64,000 nucleotides of DNA from assembly GCA_020205615.1 (NCBI GenBank), contig CM035152.1:112400111-112464110 (forward strand), given 5' to 3'. Position numbers and translations under genes: made by a program. Under the pieces are notes generated by a model. It did not search any database. It was not told where the DNA came from and was given only the letters and a program-made list of their open reading frames with translations. This stretch comes from Panax quinquefolius (lineage: Eukaryota > Streptophyta > Magnoliopsida > Apiales > Araliaceae). Numbering within the stretch: the first letter of the stretch is position 1; every line of letters starts with the position of its first letter. Below are positions 1 through 11,757 of the stretch, in pieces.

Positions 1-606
1 TACAACAAAAGAAACAAAACAATAAACAACCAACAGATCAAAGCCCATAAATTCGTTGTCAGACCGACCTGGGAGAAATCTGGGTTGCCCAGAAATCTCC
101 GGGTCAATGCCGGTCAACGTGGTTTGACCACGAATAATATGAGATCTGTTCACTTTCTGAGCTTGCTACCAGTTCTGATTTAAAGACCTCACATCATACA
201 ACAAGATCGAAGCTTAAAACAACAGAAACGCATAACACACAAGGATTTATAGGGTCTGACATTCGTTGTCAGACCTTAAAAAAAAAATTCCATATTTTCT
301 TAAAACTCAAATTTGAATTCTTAGATGATATGGACCTATATAATAACAACCTAGATCATCATAATAGACTATATCTAACATGCTTAACACAAAAACAACA
401 ACATCCAACAACAAATTATTGGACAGATTTCATGGCTAGGGTTTTATACATTTAAGCTTTGATTTCATGAATCTAATCTTGTGATTTGTTAATGGATTTC
501 GTGGGGCTAGTTTTAGGGACCGAAATGCTTATAAATTTCAGAGGTTTTGAGTGGAGAGGAAGTTTTTGAGCTCTTGAACAAAAATAGTCTAGCAAATGAC
601 TTTTTT

Positions 607-656
<50 letters not shown>

Positions 657-1912
657 AGTCTTGCATTTGTGGGATTTAGCTACTATCCCCCATACATGTG
701 TTATCCCTTGGATATAAGAATACACCTTATCTCTTTAATTAGCCTAATCATGTGATTAAGGGTGATTAATAGATTTTCAACCAATGGAAGTTTGACACCT
801 ATGTAATTTGTAAGAGTTGCTATTTAAAAAGCTTGATTAGCCTAATTTTTGCATTTAAAAGGCCTATTGTGGTGGCATATACTACTAATTCCTTTATTTA
901 GCTATTATTTTAAAGCATAAATTAGATAAATCAAAGGTCTAAAATACCCTTGGTTATGTGGGCTAAGTTTGGGCTTGAATTTGATTTCTTTTTGGGCTTC
1001 TCCCATAATTGTTTTGGGCCATGTAATAATCATAGTCTAACAATTTTAATATATGTTTTTCCCAAATTGTTTATTTAGGGTTTAAAATAAAATATAATTA
1101 GTTTGCAAATTTATAATTACGGTTTTCTTAATTTGATAGGTTCTAATCATACATGAACATTAGGGTTTATTATATAATAATTATGATTATCCTAAATTTA
1201 GCAATTAGGTTTATAATTTTTGGTAATTAGGGTTACCAGATCATAATTAGGGTTTATACTTAATTATTAGGATTTCCAAAAATTAATATATCAAAATGCA
1301 AATTAGGGTTGACCTAGTTAATCGCAAAAATCATACAACATAGTTATATAATTGTCTTAAACTCATAATTGAGTTTCAAGTTAGGGTTTGACATAACACA
1401 CCATAACTGAGCAATCATTGTCAGTCCACATACATACAGTATATAATTATAGCACTGAAAAATCAAAATATAAATAATATTATATTATTATTCTCATTCC
1501 TTGATCAAAATCCAAAATTGGGTTTGGATTCCATATCCGATTTCTCGCCATACTTAACATTATTAATTTAAAATAATTAATTAATAATCTATACTAAAGT
1601 TCATATAATAAAAGTAATTATTATAATAATTTAAAAATCATTTCATATATTATATAAATAATATATGATTATATTTTCATGGAAAATAATTAATAAAACA
1701 TTTCTACTATAAAATTAATTATTATAAGAATATAATTTATAATAATCAATAATTCTAAAATAAAATTATTTAAAATCATTCATGTAATAAATATATCACA
1801 TAACCACATACACACATTATCTTCGCACATATTCCCCATATTTAAAATAAAAAAAAAAAATTTATACATAAAATTTCTAATTTATTTGTATAGAAAATAT
1901 CGGGTTGTTATA
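1..1912 (-). mobile_element. Partial 3' LTR of Tekay-like element A
   Basis: This stretch repeats at 7163-9074 with only scattered substitutions and small indels, and both copies bound the same internal region, so they read as the two LTRs of one minus-strand element. On the minus strand the LTR starts at 1912 with a decayed TGTAACAACCCG-type end (now TATAACAACCCG). A polypurine tract lies directly next to it at 1913-1928, which makes this the 3' LTR. The rest of the LTR lies left of the window. Its minus-strand beginning (about 1070-1400) is rich in AAACCCTAATT-like motifs. The lineage call rests on the terminal sequence, the initiator-Met primer site and the gag knuckles. Confidence 0.85.
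609..656. repeat. (CT)n(TA)n microsatellite in LTR
   Basis: About ten CT units run into about fourteen TA units. The equivalent place in the other LTR (about 7766-7793) has a shorter CT run and only TATATATAG, so the array expanded after insertion. On the minus strand the short form looks like a TATA box. Confidence 0.95.
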
Positions 1913-1928
1913 TTCACCCTCCTTATAA
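1913..1928 (-). other. Polypurine tract of element A
   Basis: On the minus strand this reads ATAAGGAGGGTGAA and abuts the 5' end of the LTR, as expected for the primer of plus-strand DNA synthesis in an LTR retrotransposon. Confidence 0.75.
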
Positions 1929-2105
1929 AGATTCCGTCCCCTAATCACCATTTTAAAATCTACACATACAAGTGTACAAAGTATATACAATCATTGTAAG
2001 TAGATCTTGATCATAAATGATCGATCGATCTTTAACTTATTCACGTAAAGCTTGTTTATCTGATTAAACAGAAATTTGATTTCTAAAAGAACTCAAATTC
2101 CTTCT

Positions 2106-2531
2106 TCAAAATTTCTTTATAAAATAATTTATTATATATATACGAAAATCATATATAAGAAAATAAAATTTGATTAGAATAATACATGTAGTTGCATCCT
2201 TCGCTGCCACCGTATCTTGAACTGTCATACTGAAGACTCCTATGGTTGGTTCTATTGTTTCGTTTGTTGAAGTTGGTCCCGTCGTTGCCAATGTCCCGCT
2301 ACCTTTTCCCTTATTCACATTTCTTCCCTCCCTTATCCTTCTTGGACAGTCTTTCACCTTATGCTCCATTGATTCACAAATAAGACATCCACTATACATT
2401 CTCGGATTGGGGCAGTTGGGAGAGATATGTCCCTTCTGCCCACACTTATAACACGCAAACTTACCTTTAAGACACTCTTCCGAGTGTTTCTTTCCGCAAT
2501 TTCTACATCGTGATAGCACATTCCTTTCCAC
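2106..2531 (-). pseudogene. gag nucleocapsid remnant with three zinc knuckles
   Basis: The 141-codon open stretch has three cysteine-histidine knuckles: C9-C12-H16-C20 (short spacing), C27-C30-H35-C40 and C49-C52-H57-C62; the last two fit CX2CX4HX4C. Knuckles of this kind bind genomic RNA in the capsid. A tail with GVFSMT follows, resembling the stretch between gag and protease in plant chromoviruses. The frame then ends in AT-rich sequence about 200 bp before the polypurine tract, so protease, reverse transcriptase, RNase H and integrase are missing. The upstream part of gag continues in broken form to about 2990. The apparent start methionine is probably not the original start. The knuckles are certain; the Tekay assignment is inference. 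Confidence 0.8.
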
Positions 2532-2991
2532 CTCCTAGCCTAAATTTTGGTATTCCAAAATTATCTCCTTTCCTTTTTTCCAATCCTACTACCACTATTC
2601 CCTTTTTTGGCTCTAGTTTTATTTGCCTCCCACCAAAAATTCATCCTCCTTTTCAAAGTATAGGTGACAAAAGTTGTCTTTTGCTTCTCTCGTTATCCTA
2701 GCTATCACAAATGCTTCTATGGGGTCGGGTTGATCTTCTAAATCCTCAGCGATCCGATTGTCTTGAAGTCTTTGACGTTTGTTAATCAATTATTTGGGCG
2801 ATTTCCCACGGTTGATATTCCATTCTTCATAGCTTGATTGTCCATCTTTCGCAAAAATTTCAGATCGATCCGGTTGTTTTCCAACTTTGTTGATGTTGTT
2901 CTTTCGTCCGTTGATTTTTGCTTTCGCTTCTTGGCATTATTTGATTATCATAAATTATTCCTTATTAACTTACATTCTAAGCCTTATCGTA
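2532..2991 (-). pseudogene. Degenerate upstream gag-like remnant
   Basis: On the minus strand this region can be read as gag-like, lysine-, arginine- and glutamate-rich protein (for example RLQDNRIAEDLEDQPDP), but with several stops and frame changes. It leads directly into the three-knuckle segment. No capsid domain is recognisable. I take it as a decayed 5' part of the same ORF; the exact limits are uncertain. The interval 2992-3312 shows no convincing coding sequence. Confidence 0.45.
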
Positions 2992-3312
2992 TACGTTTAA
3001 CATATCACGCAAAATTTTCTATTCAAATAGTCATGTATTCAAAATATTAGATTTTAAAAACTTTGGTTTACCGTATTAACCAATATTTAGATAAAATTAC
3101 TATCTTCATACCAACTTATTTCATTAATCCATCATAGATTCATATTCATAACACTTGATATTCTATAACACATACTGCTTTAAACATCTGTTATCCCTTT
3201 GTGACTTAAAAGTCGGGATTTACAGCCTTGACTAATACCAAAAGTTAGGATCATTACATTACACAAACATATTTAACATTAAATAGACCTACACAAATAG
3301 AACCTATACTAC

Positions 3313-3807
3313 CTATTCACTACGCCTTTTTCTTGGACAACCTTTCGCTTGATGACCTTCTATCCCACAGATAAAACATGCCCCTGATTTATAGTCGGAA
3401 CAATACAGAGTGGTATGTCCCTCATAGCCACAAAGGTAACATATTCTTTTCTCTTTCTTCTTATCGGATTTTCCTAAGTCATGGTCTTCTATCTTCCTTT
3501 TTCCCTTCTTGCTTTCCTTCTACACACGATGTGTTGCTTGAGGCTCCCATCTGATCAATTTGGATTTTAAGCTTATCTTGTTCTTCCATTGTTTCTATTA
3601 ACGCCTGACGCAGTTGACTATTTAAAAGCTTTTCTATTTCCCATAACTTTTCCAGAGAAGAAACCTTGTTCCTCAGATATCCTGCACCTCTGTTGATGCT
3701 TGTTCAACTTCAACTTTAGTGTCCGAATCACTATCTATCAGCTCCACCATCTCCGGATCCGCACTACGTTTTCTAAAATAACCACCTCGTCTCGAGTTGT
3801 TTTTCAT
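3313..3807 (-). pseudogene. Second gag-like ORF: coiled coil plus two zinc knuckles
   Basis: Reading minus from an ATG at 3807, the frame begins MKNNSRRGGYFRKR and reaches a stop (TGA at 3673-3675). It continues in shifted frames through a heptad-like stretch (LEKLWEIEKLLNSQL) and then two CX2CX4HX4C knuckles (CYLCGYEGHTTLYC and CFICGIEGHQAKGC), ending at a TAG at 3313-3315. It lies about 320 bp downstream of the primer-binding site, where gag should start, but has no capsid-sized segment between the coiled coil and the knuckles. It is separate from the three-knuckle remnant at 2106-2531. It may be a rearranged gag or a distinct small nucleic-acid-binding ORF. At least one stop and one frameshift break it. 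Confidence 0.6.
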
Positions 3808-4123
3808 TGTGAGCCTCTATTCAAATGCTATGGGCTTTGATATTAGCTCTGGGGTATGGATTTGATCCTTCTTCATGCTATAAGCATATAACAAGCCTTT
3901 TCCATCGTACATCTACACATATAAATTATCCGATTAATATATAGTATATACACACAAACAAATAATAGTTTTATATAAGTTATCTTTTATTTTGTTTGAC
4001 GATGAACTTATTCAATTCATCTCTTTTTAAACTTTATATGAGTTATTTATATTTTCAACGCTTTCCTCTCGTTTCTAAGGTTATAGCCTAAGGTCTATCC
4101 CACCTAAGGTTTCTAACCCTAAA

Positions 4124-4134
4124 GCTCGATACCA
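4124..4134 (-). other. Primer-binding site, initiator tRNA-Met type
   Basis: The minus strand reads TGGTATCGAGC just outside the LTR 3' end, which is the common plant site TGGTATCAGAGC with one base lost. It marks 4137-9074 as the 5' LTR of a minus-strand element. Confidence 0.75.
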
Positions 4135-4308
4135 ACCTCAGAAGCCCCAAACTCTGGGTACTTGAAACCCGAAACTCGGTGCTTCACGATACCATTTCTA
4201 TGAGCGGAATAATACTAATAATAATAACAATAATATAAATATTTAAACTTAATTTACATAATTATCAGAGTCTATTCCCAAGTACGCAACCTCTAATACA
4301 TTCATTAC

Positions 4309-4336
4309 ATGATAATATATATATATATATATATAT
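4309..4336. repeat. (AT)n microsatellite
   Basis: A run of AT dinucleotides inside the LTR. A second short (TA)n run is at 4914-4931. Confidence 0.85.
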
Positions 4337-5499
4337 CATCCTTATCATCATAAAGCAAACTATTACATAACATATCATAAAACTCATTCAGCAACCTTCT
4401 CTTTTCCTTTATTCTTAGCCAAACCTTCTGCTTGTTCACACTTAGCTGAAAATATTTAAATTAAGCAAGGATGAGCATTTGAGTGCCCAACAAGTAATAG
4501 CAATTATATATATAAGTTGAAAGAATTTAAATGTTTTCTTTATACTACCCTTCTACAACAAATCAATAGTTGTGAAGTAATTCTGAACCAATAATAATAT
4601 CATAACAACCCTCTCTCAACTTTTTGAAACTACGTACTGACTATAAATAGGGTTAAGGTGACATACTATGAATATTATTTTCAATTTTCGAATAGGTTTA
4701 ACAGAACTTCATCCGCAAACCGTCATAGCTTACGGGCACGAGGGTGTACATCCCATGGACCCTATATTGATCAATACTACATAACAAGAACGATATTATC
4801 GTTCACTCTGGTTGCTTTGGGCACATAAAAATTTTCCCGTGAACGGGATGTTCATACTTGTTGGGGTTCCAAACCAAAGGTTTTATCTTGTTCAACAATA
4901 ATCTATAATTCAACATATATATATATATATATGAGCAATTAACAAAGGTGTATCAACATGTGGTTAAATGCAATGATTATCCAAGTGGGGACACTTGAGT
5001 AACCATTTATAGAAATGAACGAACTGAATATTTATCTGAATTACCATATACTAACATGTTGATAATCAATGAAGCATATATAATATAGGGTTAATAATGC
5101 ATACAATAATAATATAATTCTGAAACATTCTTACTCATGTCCATTGCATAAAGGAAATGCAAAGGTAGGATACTTGCCTGATGCGCTGCTTACAATACGC
5201 AACTTAGTTTTATCTTTTATATCACGACCTATCATTAATCAGATCATTCGTTCGATTAGAACAATATACTATAACATATAGTACTAGATTTCGTAGTCAG
5301 CACATAACCTAATCACATTATCACACATGTTCAACAGTCATTGCATCACAAACAAACATTAATACAGTCAAAATATCTAAGTCCAGATCAATTCCTAAAA
5401 TATGTCGGTGTACCGACAGCTTTATCGGGTAATTATCGAGTCTAAGACTCTATTCTGTAACTCAATATCTGTAAATATCAGTCATATTATTCTAAATGA

Positions 5500-6540
5500 C
5501 TCAATAAACATTTATTATAATTTATCATAAATTTTCAAATACCGGAATCATTATCAAATGATTTAAATATCAAATAATTCTATTATCATTAATATTTATT
5601 AATATTAAACTAAAACCATTGCCAAAATATTAAAGTTATTTATAATAACTTAGAATATTTTAAAGTATTAATATTACCCTTAAATGATTTTTAAAACATT
5701 TTAAAATCATTTATAAATATTTACCATTAATATTTAAATATTAATGTACCATTTATCAAAATATTAAAAGTCATTAAGTATAACTTAAAATATTTTTAAT
5801 TCATTTATATCCTTTTTAAATGATTTTTAAATCAATAAAACTATTTTTAAACTATTTATTTAATATAATTATTAAATAAATTTAATATCATTAATATCAA
5901 ATAAATATCATTAATATTAAATTATTAATGAAATTATCCTTTAAAAATTAAAAGTTATATTTTATAACTTAAAATATCTTTTTAACACTTTATTTTCATT
6001 TAAAATGATTTTTATAATATTAAAATCATTTTTAAACTAAATTATTTAATATAATTATTAAATAACCTTAATATCATTAATAATAATTAATTAATGAAAT
6101 TCACCTTTAAATATTGAAAGTTATATTTTATAACTTAAAATATTCTTAAATACCTTATTATTATTTAAAATGATTTTTAATATAATAAAATTATTTTTAA
6201 TCTATTTATTTAATTCATTTATTAAATAACTAAATTATCATTAATATTAATTAATTAATAAATTTCATCACAAAATATTAAAAGTCATAAAATAACTTAA
6301 AATATTTTCTCATTCCATAATATATTTTTAAATGATTTTTAAAGTATTAAAACATTTTTAAATAATTTATTTAATATATAATTAAATAAATTAAATACCT
6401 TTTAATATTTCAAAAATATTAAATATTTATGAAATATATTAAAATAATTAAAAACTATTTTTGGACTTTAAAATAATTTTTAATAATTTATTATGTATTT
6501 TTAATAATTAAAAACTAATTTTCTATAATTATTTAATAAA
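5500..6540. repeat. Degenerate AT-rich tandem repeats, about 140-185 bp
   Basis: Blocks built around AAAATATTAAAAGT, ATAACTTAAAATAT and AAATGATTTTTAA recur at about 5623, 5759, 5943, 6110 and 6270. The same organisation is present in LTR B at about 59230-60250. Sequence between the anchors is almost entirely A and T. Confidence 0.65.
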
Positions 6541-6576
6541 AATATAATTTTTATAAATAAATTGTCGCTAAAGACC

Positions 6577-7258
6577 ACCTATAGCGACAAAACCGTCGCT
6601 ATAGGTGTTCTTCATGTTCTTCATGCAAACCCGTAAAATCAAGGCGGAATCATCGAGTTGGCGTGTTTGACCAAGAATAATTCTTCACACAAAATGTTTC
6701 TAGCATTTTGTTGATCGATCTTGTAGAGCTAATGTAAGACTACAAGATCCAAAGAACAAACATGTTATATCATGCATCAAATGAAAGATCTAAGCCATCA
6801 AAGTGGTTGTTGAGGTCGTTTCTTCATTTCGGGTTGCCCGAAATGAAAAGCAGATCGTAGGCTCACTTTGGACTCCCACTACTAATCGATCGTATGTTTT
6901 TGTGATCTAACAACTTCAGAGTCTAGCCAACATGTAACCAAGTAGATCTATCACAAAACATTACCAAAACATCAAAACAAACTCGAGATCTATACTGGTC
7001 AAACTATGTCAGAACACACGGCCAAAGGTTTTCTGGGTTGCCCAGAAAACCGGATCCGTGATCAAGCTACCCACTTTGACCATCAATTAAATCAAATCAG
7101 TATGTTATTTACGTGATCTATAAGCCTTAATCTGTAGTCCATATACCATAAAACAATCTTGTTACAACAAAAGAAACAAAACAATAAACAACCAACAGAT
7201 CAAAGCCCATGAATTCGTTGTCAAACCGACCTGGGAGAAATCTGGGTTGCCCAGAAAT
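6577..7258. repeat. Hairpin-bearing domain with about 205-bp units
   Basis: A perfect 12-bp inverted repeat lies at 6577-6588/6595-6606. It is followed by three units with hairpins around GGG-TTG-CCC at 6823-6847, 7027-7051 and 7241-7255. The stems are TTCATTTCGGG, GGTTTTCTGGG and TCTGGG, each with its exact complement. LTR B has the matching set at 60287-60965. Confidence 0.8.
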
Positions 7259-9074
7259 CACCCGGTCAATGCCGGTCAACGTGGTTTGACCGCGAATAAT
7301 ATAAGATCTGTTCATGTTCTGACCTTGCTACCAGTTCTAGTTTAAAGACCTCACATCATACAACAAGATCAATGCTTAAAACAACAGAAACGCATAACAT
7401 ACAAGGATTTATAGGGTCTGACAATCGTTGTCGGACCAGACCAAAAATTTTTTTCAGATTTTCTTAAAACTCAAATTTGAAGACTTAGATGATATGGATC
7501 TATATAATACCAACCCGCATCATCATAATAGACTATATCTAACATACTTAACACAAAAAACAACAACATCCAACAATGTATTATCGGATGATTTCATGGC
7601 TAGGGTTTTATACCTTTAAGCATTGATTTCTTGAATTTGATCTTGTGATTTGTTAATGGATTTTGTGGGGCTAGTTTTAGGGACTAAAATGCTTATAAAT
7701 TTCAGTGGTTTTGAGTGGAGAAGAAGTTTTTGAGTGCTTGAACAAAAATAGTCTAGCAAATGACTTTTCTCTCTCTCTCTCTATATATAGAAGTCTTGCA
7801 TTTGTGGGATTTAGCTATTATCCCCCATACATGTGTTATCCCTTGGATAAAAAAATACACCTTATCTCTTTAATTAGCCTAATCATGTGATTAAAGGTGA
7901 TTAATAGACTTGCAACCAATGGAAGCTTGACACCTATGTACTTGATGTAAGAGTTGCTATTTAAGGAAGCTTGATTAGCCTAATTTGTTGCCTTAAAAGG
8001 CCTATTGTGGCCAGCAACTAATTCATTTATTTAGCTATTATTTTAATGCATAAATTAGATAAATCAAAGGGCTAAAATACCCTTGGTTATGTGGGCTAAG
8101 TTTGGGCTTGAATTTGATTTCTTTTTGGGGTTCTACCATAATTGTTTTAGGCCATGTAATAATCATAGTCTAACAATTTTAATATATGTTTTTCCCAAAT
8201 TATTTATTTAGGGTTTAAAATAAAATATAATTAGTTTGCAAATTCATAATTAGGGTTTTCTTAATTTGATTAGGGTTCTAATCATACATGAACATTAGGG
8301 TTTATTATATTATAATTATGATTATCCTTGCTAATTTAGTAATTAGGGTTTATAATTTTTTGGTAATTAGGGTTACCAAATTAATTAGGGTTTATACTTA
8401 AATTAGGATTTCAAGAAAAAATTAATATATATAAATGCTATTAGGGTTGAATTTAGTTAATCTCAAAAAATCATACAACAAAGTTATATAATAGTCTTAA
8501 ACTCACAATTGAGTTTCAAATTAGGGTTTCACAGTAAAACTAGGGTTTGACATAATAAACCATAATCGATCAATCATTGTCAATCCACATACATACAAGA
8601 TATATAATTATAGCAATGAAAAATCAAAATATAAATAATATTATATTATTATTCTCATTCCTTGATCAAAATCTAAAATTAGGGTTTGGATTTCATATCT
8701 CGATTTATCTCATTATACTTAACATTATTAATTAAGTTAAAATAATTAATTAATAATTTGTACTAAAATTCATATAATAAAGTAATTATTATAATAATTC
8801 TAAAAATCATTTCATATATTATATAAATAATATATGATTATATTTTCATGGAAAATAATTAATAAAAACATTTTACTATAAAATTAATTATTATAAGAAT
8901 TTAATTTATAATAATCAATAATTCTAAAATAAAATTATTTAAAATCATTCATGTAATAAATATATCACATAAATACACACACACACATTATCTTCGGCAC
9001 ATATTCCCTATTTAAAAAAAAAAAAAAATTTATACGCTAAAATTTCTAATTTATTTGTATAGAAAATATCGTTG

Positions 9075-10165
9075 TGTGCTATACAAATGAAGTGAAGAAT
9101 ATTTTTCATGAATGTCATTCATCTGCATATGGGGGACATTATGGTAGTGAGCGGACAGCGGCCAAGATACTTCAAGCATGATTTTACTGGCCTACTGTGT
9201 TCAAGGATGCCCACCAGTTTATAAAAAACTATGACAGATGCCAAATGGTGGGAAATATATCGAAGAGGAATGAGATGCCGCTCAATACTGTCATGAAAGT
9301 TGAGATTTTTGATGTATAGGGGATGGACTTCATGAGACCGTTTCCTCCTTCATTCAACAACTTGTATATCTTGCTAGTTGTGGACTACGTGTCAAAATGG
9401 GTGGAAGCTGTAGCACTCCCTATAAACGATGCCAAGGTTATTCTTAAATTCCTATAGAAGAATATCTTTATGAGGTTTGGCACGCCAAGAGAAATTATAA
9501 GTGACGAGGGAAGTCACTTCCGCAATAGGTCATTTACAGTTCTTTTGGCGAAGTACGAGGTCAATCATAAGCTTGCAACAACGTATCACTCCCAAACGAG
9601 TGGTTAAGCTAAGGTTTCGAACAGAGAGGTGAAGAAATTTTTAGAGAAGGTAGTAAATCTGAAGCAGAAAAGATTGGTCTCTAAAGTTGGATGACGCACT
9701 ATGGGCTTACAGGACAACATACAAGACACCAATTGGGATATCTCAGTACCATTTGGTCTATAAGAAAGCGTGTCACCTCCCAATAGAATTACAGCATAAG
9801 GCTTACTGGGCCATTCAGAAACTCAACTTTGATCAAACAGCTGCAGGAGAAAAGAGGTTACTCTAATTGAATGAACTTTATGAATTTCGATTGTAAGCGT
9901 ATGAGAACTCAAAGCTGTTTAAAGAAAAAGTCAAGAAGTGGCACAACCAGAAAATTTTGCAGAGAAATTTCAAACTGGGACAATCGGTATTATTATTCAA
10001 CTCACGACAGAGATTGTTTCTCGGAAAGCTCAAATCCTGATGGTCGGGGCCATTAAAGATCAAGACGGTTTTTCCACATGGCGCCGTTGAACTATACAAT
10101 AGAAATTCACTCGAGACATTCAAAGTTAATGGTTAATGGTTAAAGCATTACTGGGGTGGCAACAT
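9075..10165 (+). pseudogene. Athila-like integrase, broken (pol 3' end, part 1)
   Basis: Translating plus from about 9078 gives an integrase. The N-terminal zinc-binding region reads HSSAYGGHYG, followed by YDRCQ, where the first expected cysteine is now tyrosine. The catalytic core has D in GMDFM, D in ISDEGSHF and E in NREVKKF, and the C-terminal part carries GPLKIKTVFPHGAVELYN, a GPY/F-like module. Integrase joins element cDNA to the host chromosome. At least five in-frame stops interrupt it, so it is dead. The 5' part (gag, protease, RT, RNase H) lies left of element A, which inserted here. The reading frame is interrupted at 10165 by a solo LTR and resumes at 11710. Confidence 0.9.
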
Positions 10166-11709
10166 TGTTGGTCATTTTACAGATTAATATTTACGTGCAA
10201 GTGTACACGATCAACAAGTAATAAAGAGTAAGTAAAGTATCATTCCCTCGAAAAATTAACTAATAAAGTTCACCAAGCACTAGCCCATAACCATTTCAGT
10301 CTTATTTAAACGATTAATTTGTTCTCTATAAATAAAAACTATGAAATTAAATAAACCTAATTATTCTTAGAGTGAGATTATATAACAAAGACCTGAGATC
10401 ACAATTTCATCTATTGACTCATTTAAATCAACACACTTCCTGTTAAACCAAATTAATTGTACCGAATTGTTAGTCAAGAACACGAAAGTAAGGTATAGTC
10501 ATCTCTCAATGTACCATACCCATATCATATATAATCCATAGTTGATAGAATACACATGAACACCTACATTACCTAAACCACTATATGTCTATGTGATTTA
10601 CAAATAATTAGAGTTTAAGCCTAAGTTCTCATTGACTACGAGTGGTGCTTTGGTATATGTCTATCCTAAGCACAAATCATACATCCTATCACAATGTAGA
10701 ACATACAATCAAAAGCTAATAAGATCAGATCTAAATCCATATTTCGTCTCTCAAGTCCATATGGATTATCACAGTAATTGATGGCCAATCAACTAAGCAA
10801 ATAAGCATGAATCTAATTAGACAATCCCATAAAAATCAATAAAGCTAACAATGAAATATATCGGAATAAACTACTCCACAGAATCCATTGCAATTTCAGA
10901 ATAAAGTTTAAATCATAACTGAATCAAATCTATCATCCACATATTGAATAAACATCATAAGATACAATTAGGAATCAAAGAGAGAATAAGAGAAGAGAAT
11001 TGAAGTGAAAATCTGTTCTCCTGATTCAAGATGGAATCTTAAAGGCTTTCCAATTGCTCCAAGTCTTCAGATCTAATCAATCTAGAAATTAACTACCCTA
11101 ATCTACTCTAATATATTATTGAAATTGAAGAAAGAAAATGAAATTAGCTAATTGATCCCCTAAGGTGTGGAATCCTTTACATAATAAAAATACGTCTAAT
11201 TTTATAGTAGTCTAAGTCGTAAGCCCGTTATCCTAGTATAAGTTCGATTGGACAACTTAAATTCAAGTCAACAGCAAAACAGAGACTGGTGCAACTGCGC
11301 CGTGATAGGCTTTGTAAAGGGCGCAACTGCATTGTGCTATATCTGGGCAAGTTATTACTGGCGCGAATTTACACCGTGTTATAAAGCGAAGTTGGATGCG
11401 GTAAACTAGGCCGTGCACCACCGGCCCCGACTGTTTCTGCGACAATTTTTTGCTGTATTGTAGGCTCAAGGTACTTCACTCTAAATCTTTAATCCATCAT
11501 CTAGCAATACTCTCAGCTCCATTTTACTTTCAGTCATCAATTCATCATAGCCATGAGCACAACTTAGTTCCAATAACACCAAGAGAGTTCCCAATATGGA
11601 AACTACAAAACAAGGCACAAATTCATAAAAAAGCTATACAATAAAATGATTTTAAGCAACAAATTAAGTCAGTTAATATCTAAATAAGTGGTTATAAAAC
11701 CACTTATCA
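10166..11709 (-). mobile_element. Solo LTR of Athila-like family, minus
   Basis: The 1,544-bp insert begins TGTTGGTCATTTTAC and ends CCACTTATCA, the mirror image of Athila-like LTRs elsewhere here (41997-43407, 21822-23267). It is flanked by AACAT (10161-10165) and GACAT (11710-11714), a 5-bp duplication with one CpG-type change. No internal region is present, so it is a solo LTR. It splits the last codons of the integrase. At about 11280-11440 it has an imperfect GC-rich repeat (GCGCAACTGC and GCCGTG motifs) in the position where its relatives carry GCCGGGGC hairpins. Confidence 0.9.
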
Positions 11710-11757
11710 GACATCAACAACGAAGCCATCGCGATCACACTTGCCGATGCACTATGA
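11710..11757 (+). pseudogene. Last codons of Athila-like pol
   Basis: The sequence encodes DINNEAIAITLADAL followed by TGA, completing the integrase ORF that was split by the solo LTR at 10166-11709. Confidence 0.8.

Larger units (their letters stand above)
4137..9074 (-). mobile_element. 5' LTR of Tekay-like element A (about 4.9 kb)
   Basis: Full-length LTR, minus orientation. Its 3' end abuts the primer-binding site at 4124-4134. Its first 1.9 kb on the minus strand match the left LTR at 1-1912, and its remaining part matches LTR B from 54351 onward once B's insertions are removed. The right end falls at about 9070-9078, where integrase codons of an Athila-like element begin. The outermost bases have decayed, so the target duplication cannot be defined; the matching flank would lie left of the window. 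Internally it has an AT-rich repeat domain (5500-6540), a hairpin domain (6577-7258) and a telomere-box-like domain (about 8180-8560). Confidence 0.85.

Noticed and set aside
11263..11644. Short ORFs on both strands in the solo LTR 10166-11709
   Set aside because: Caused by the GC-rich repeat; no homology seen.
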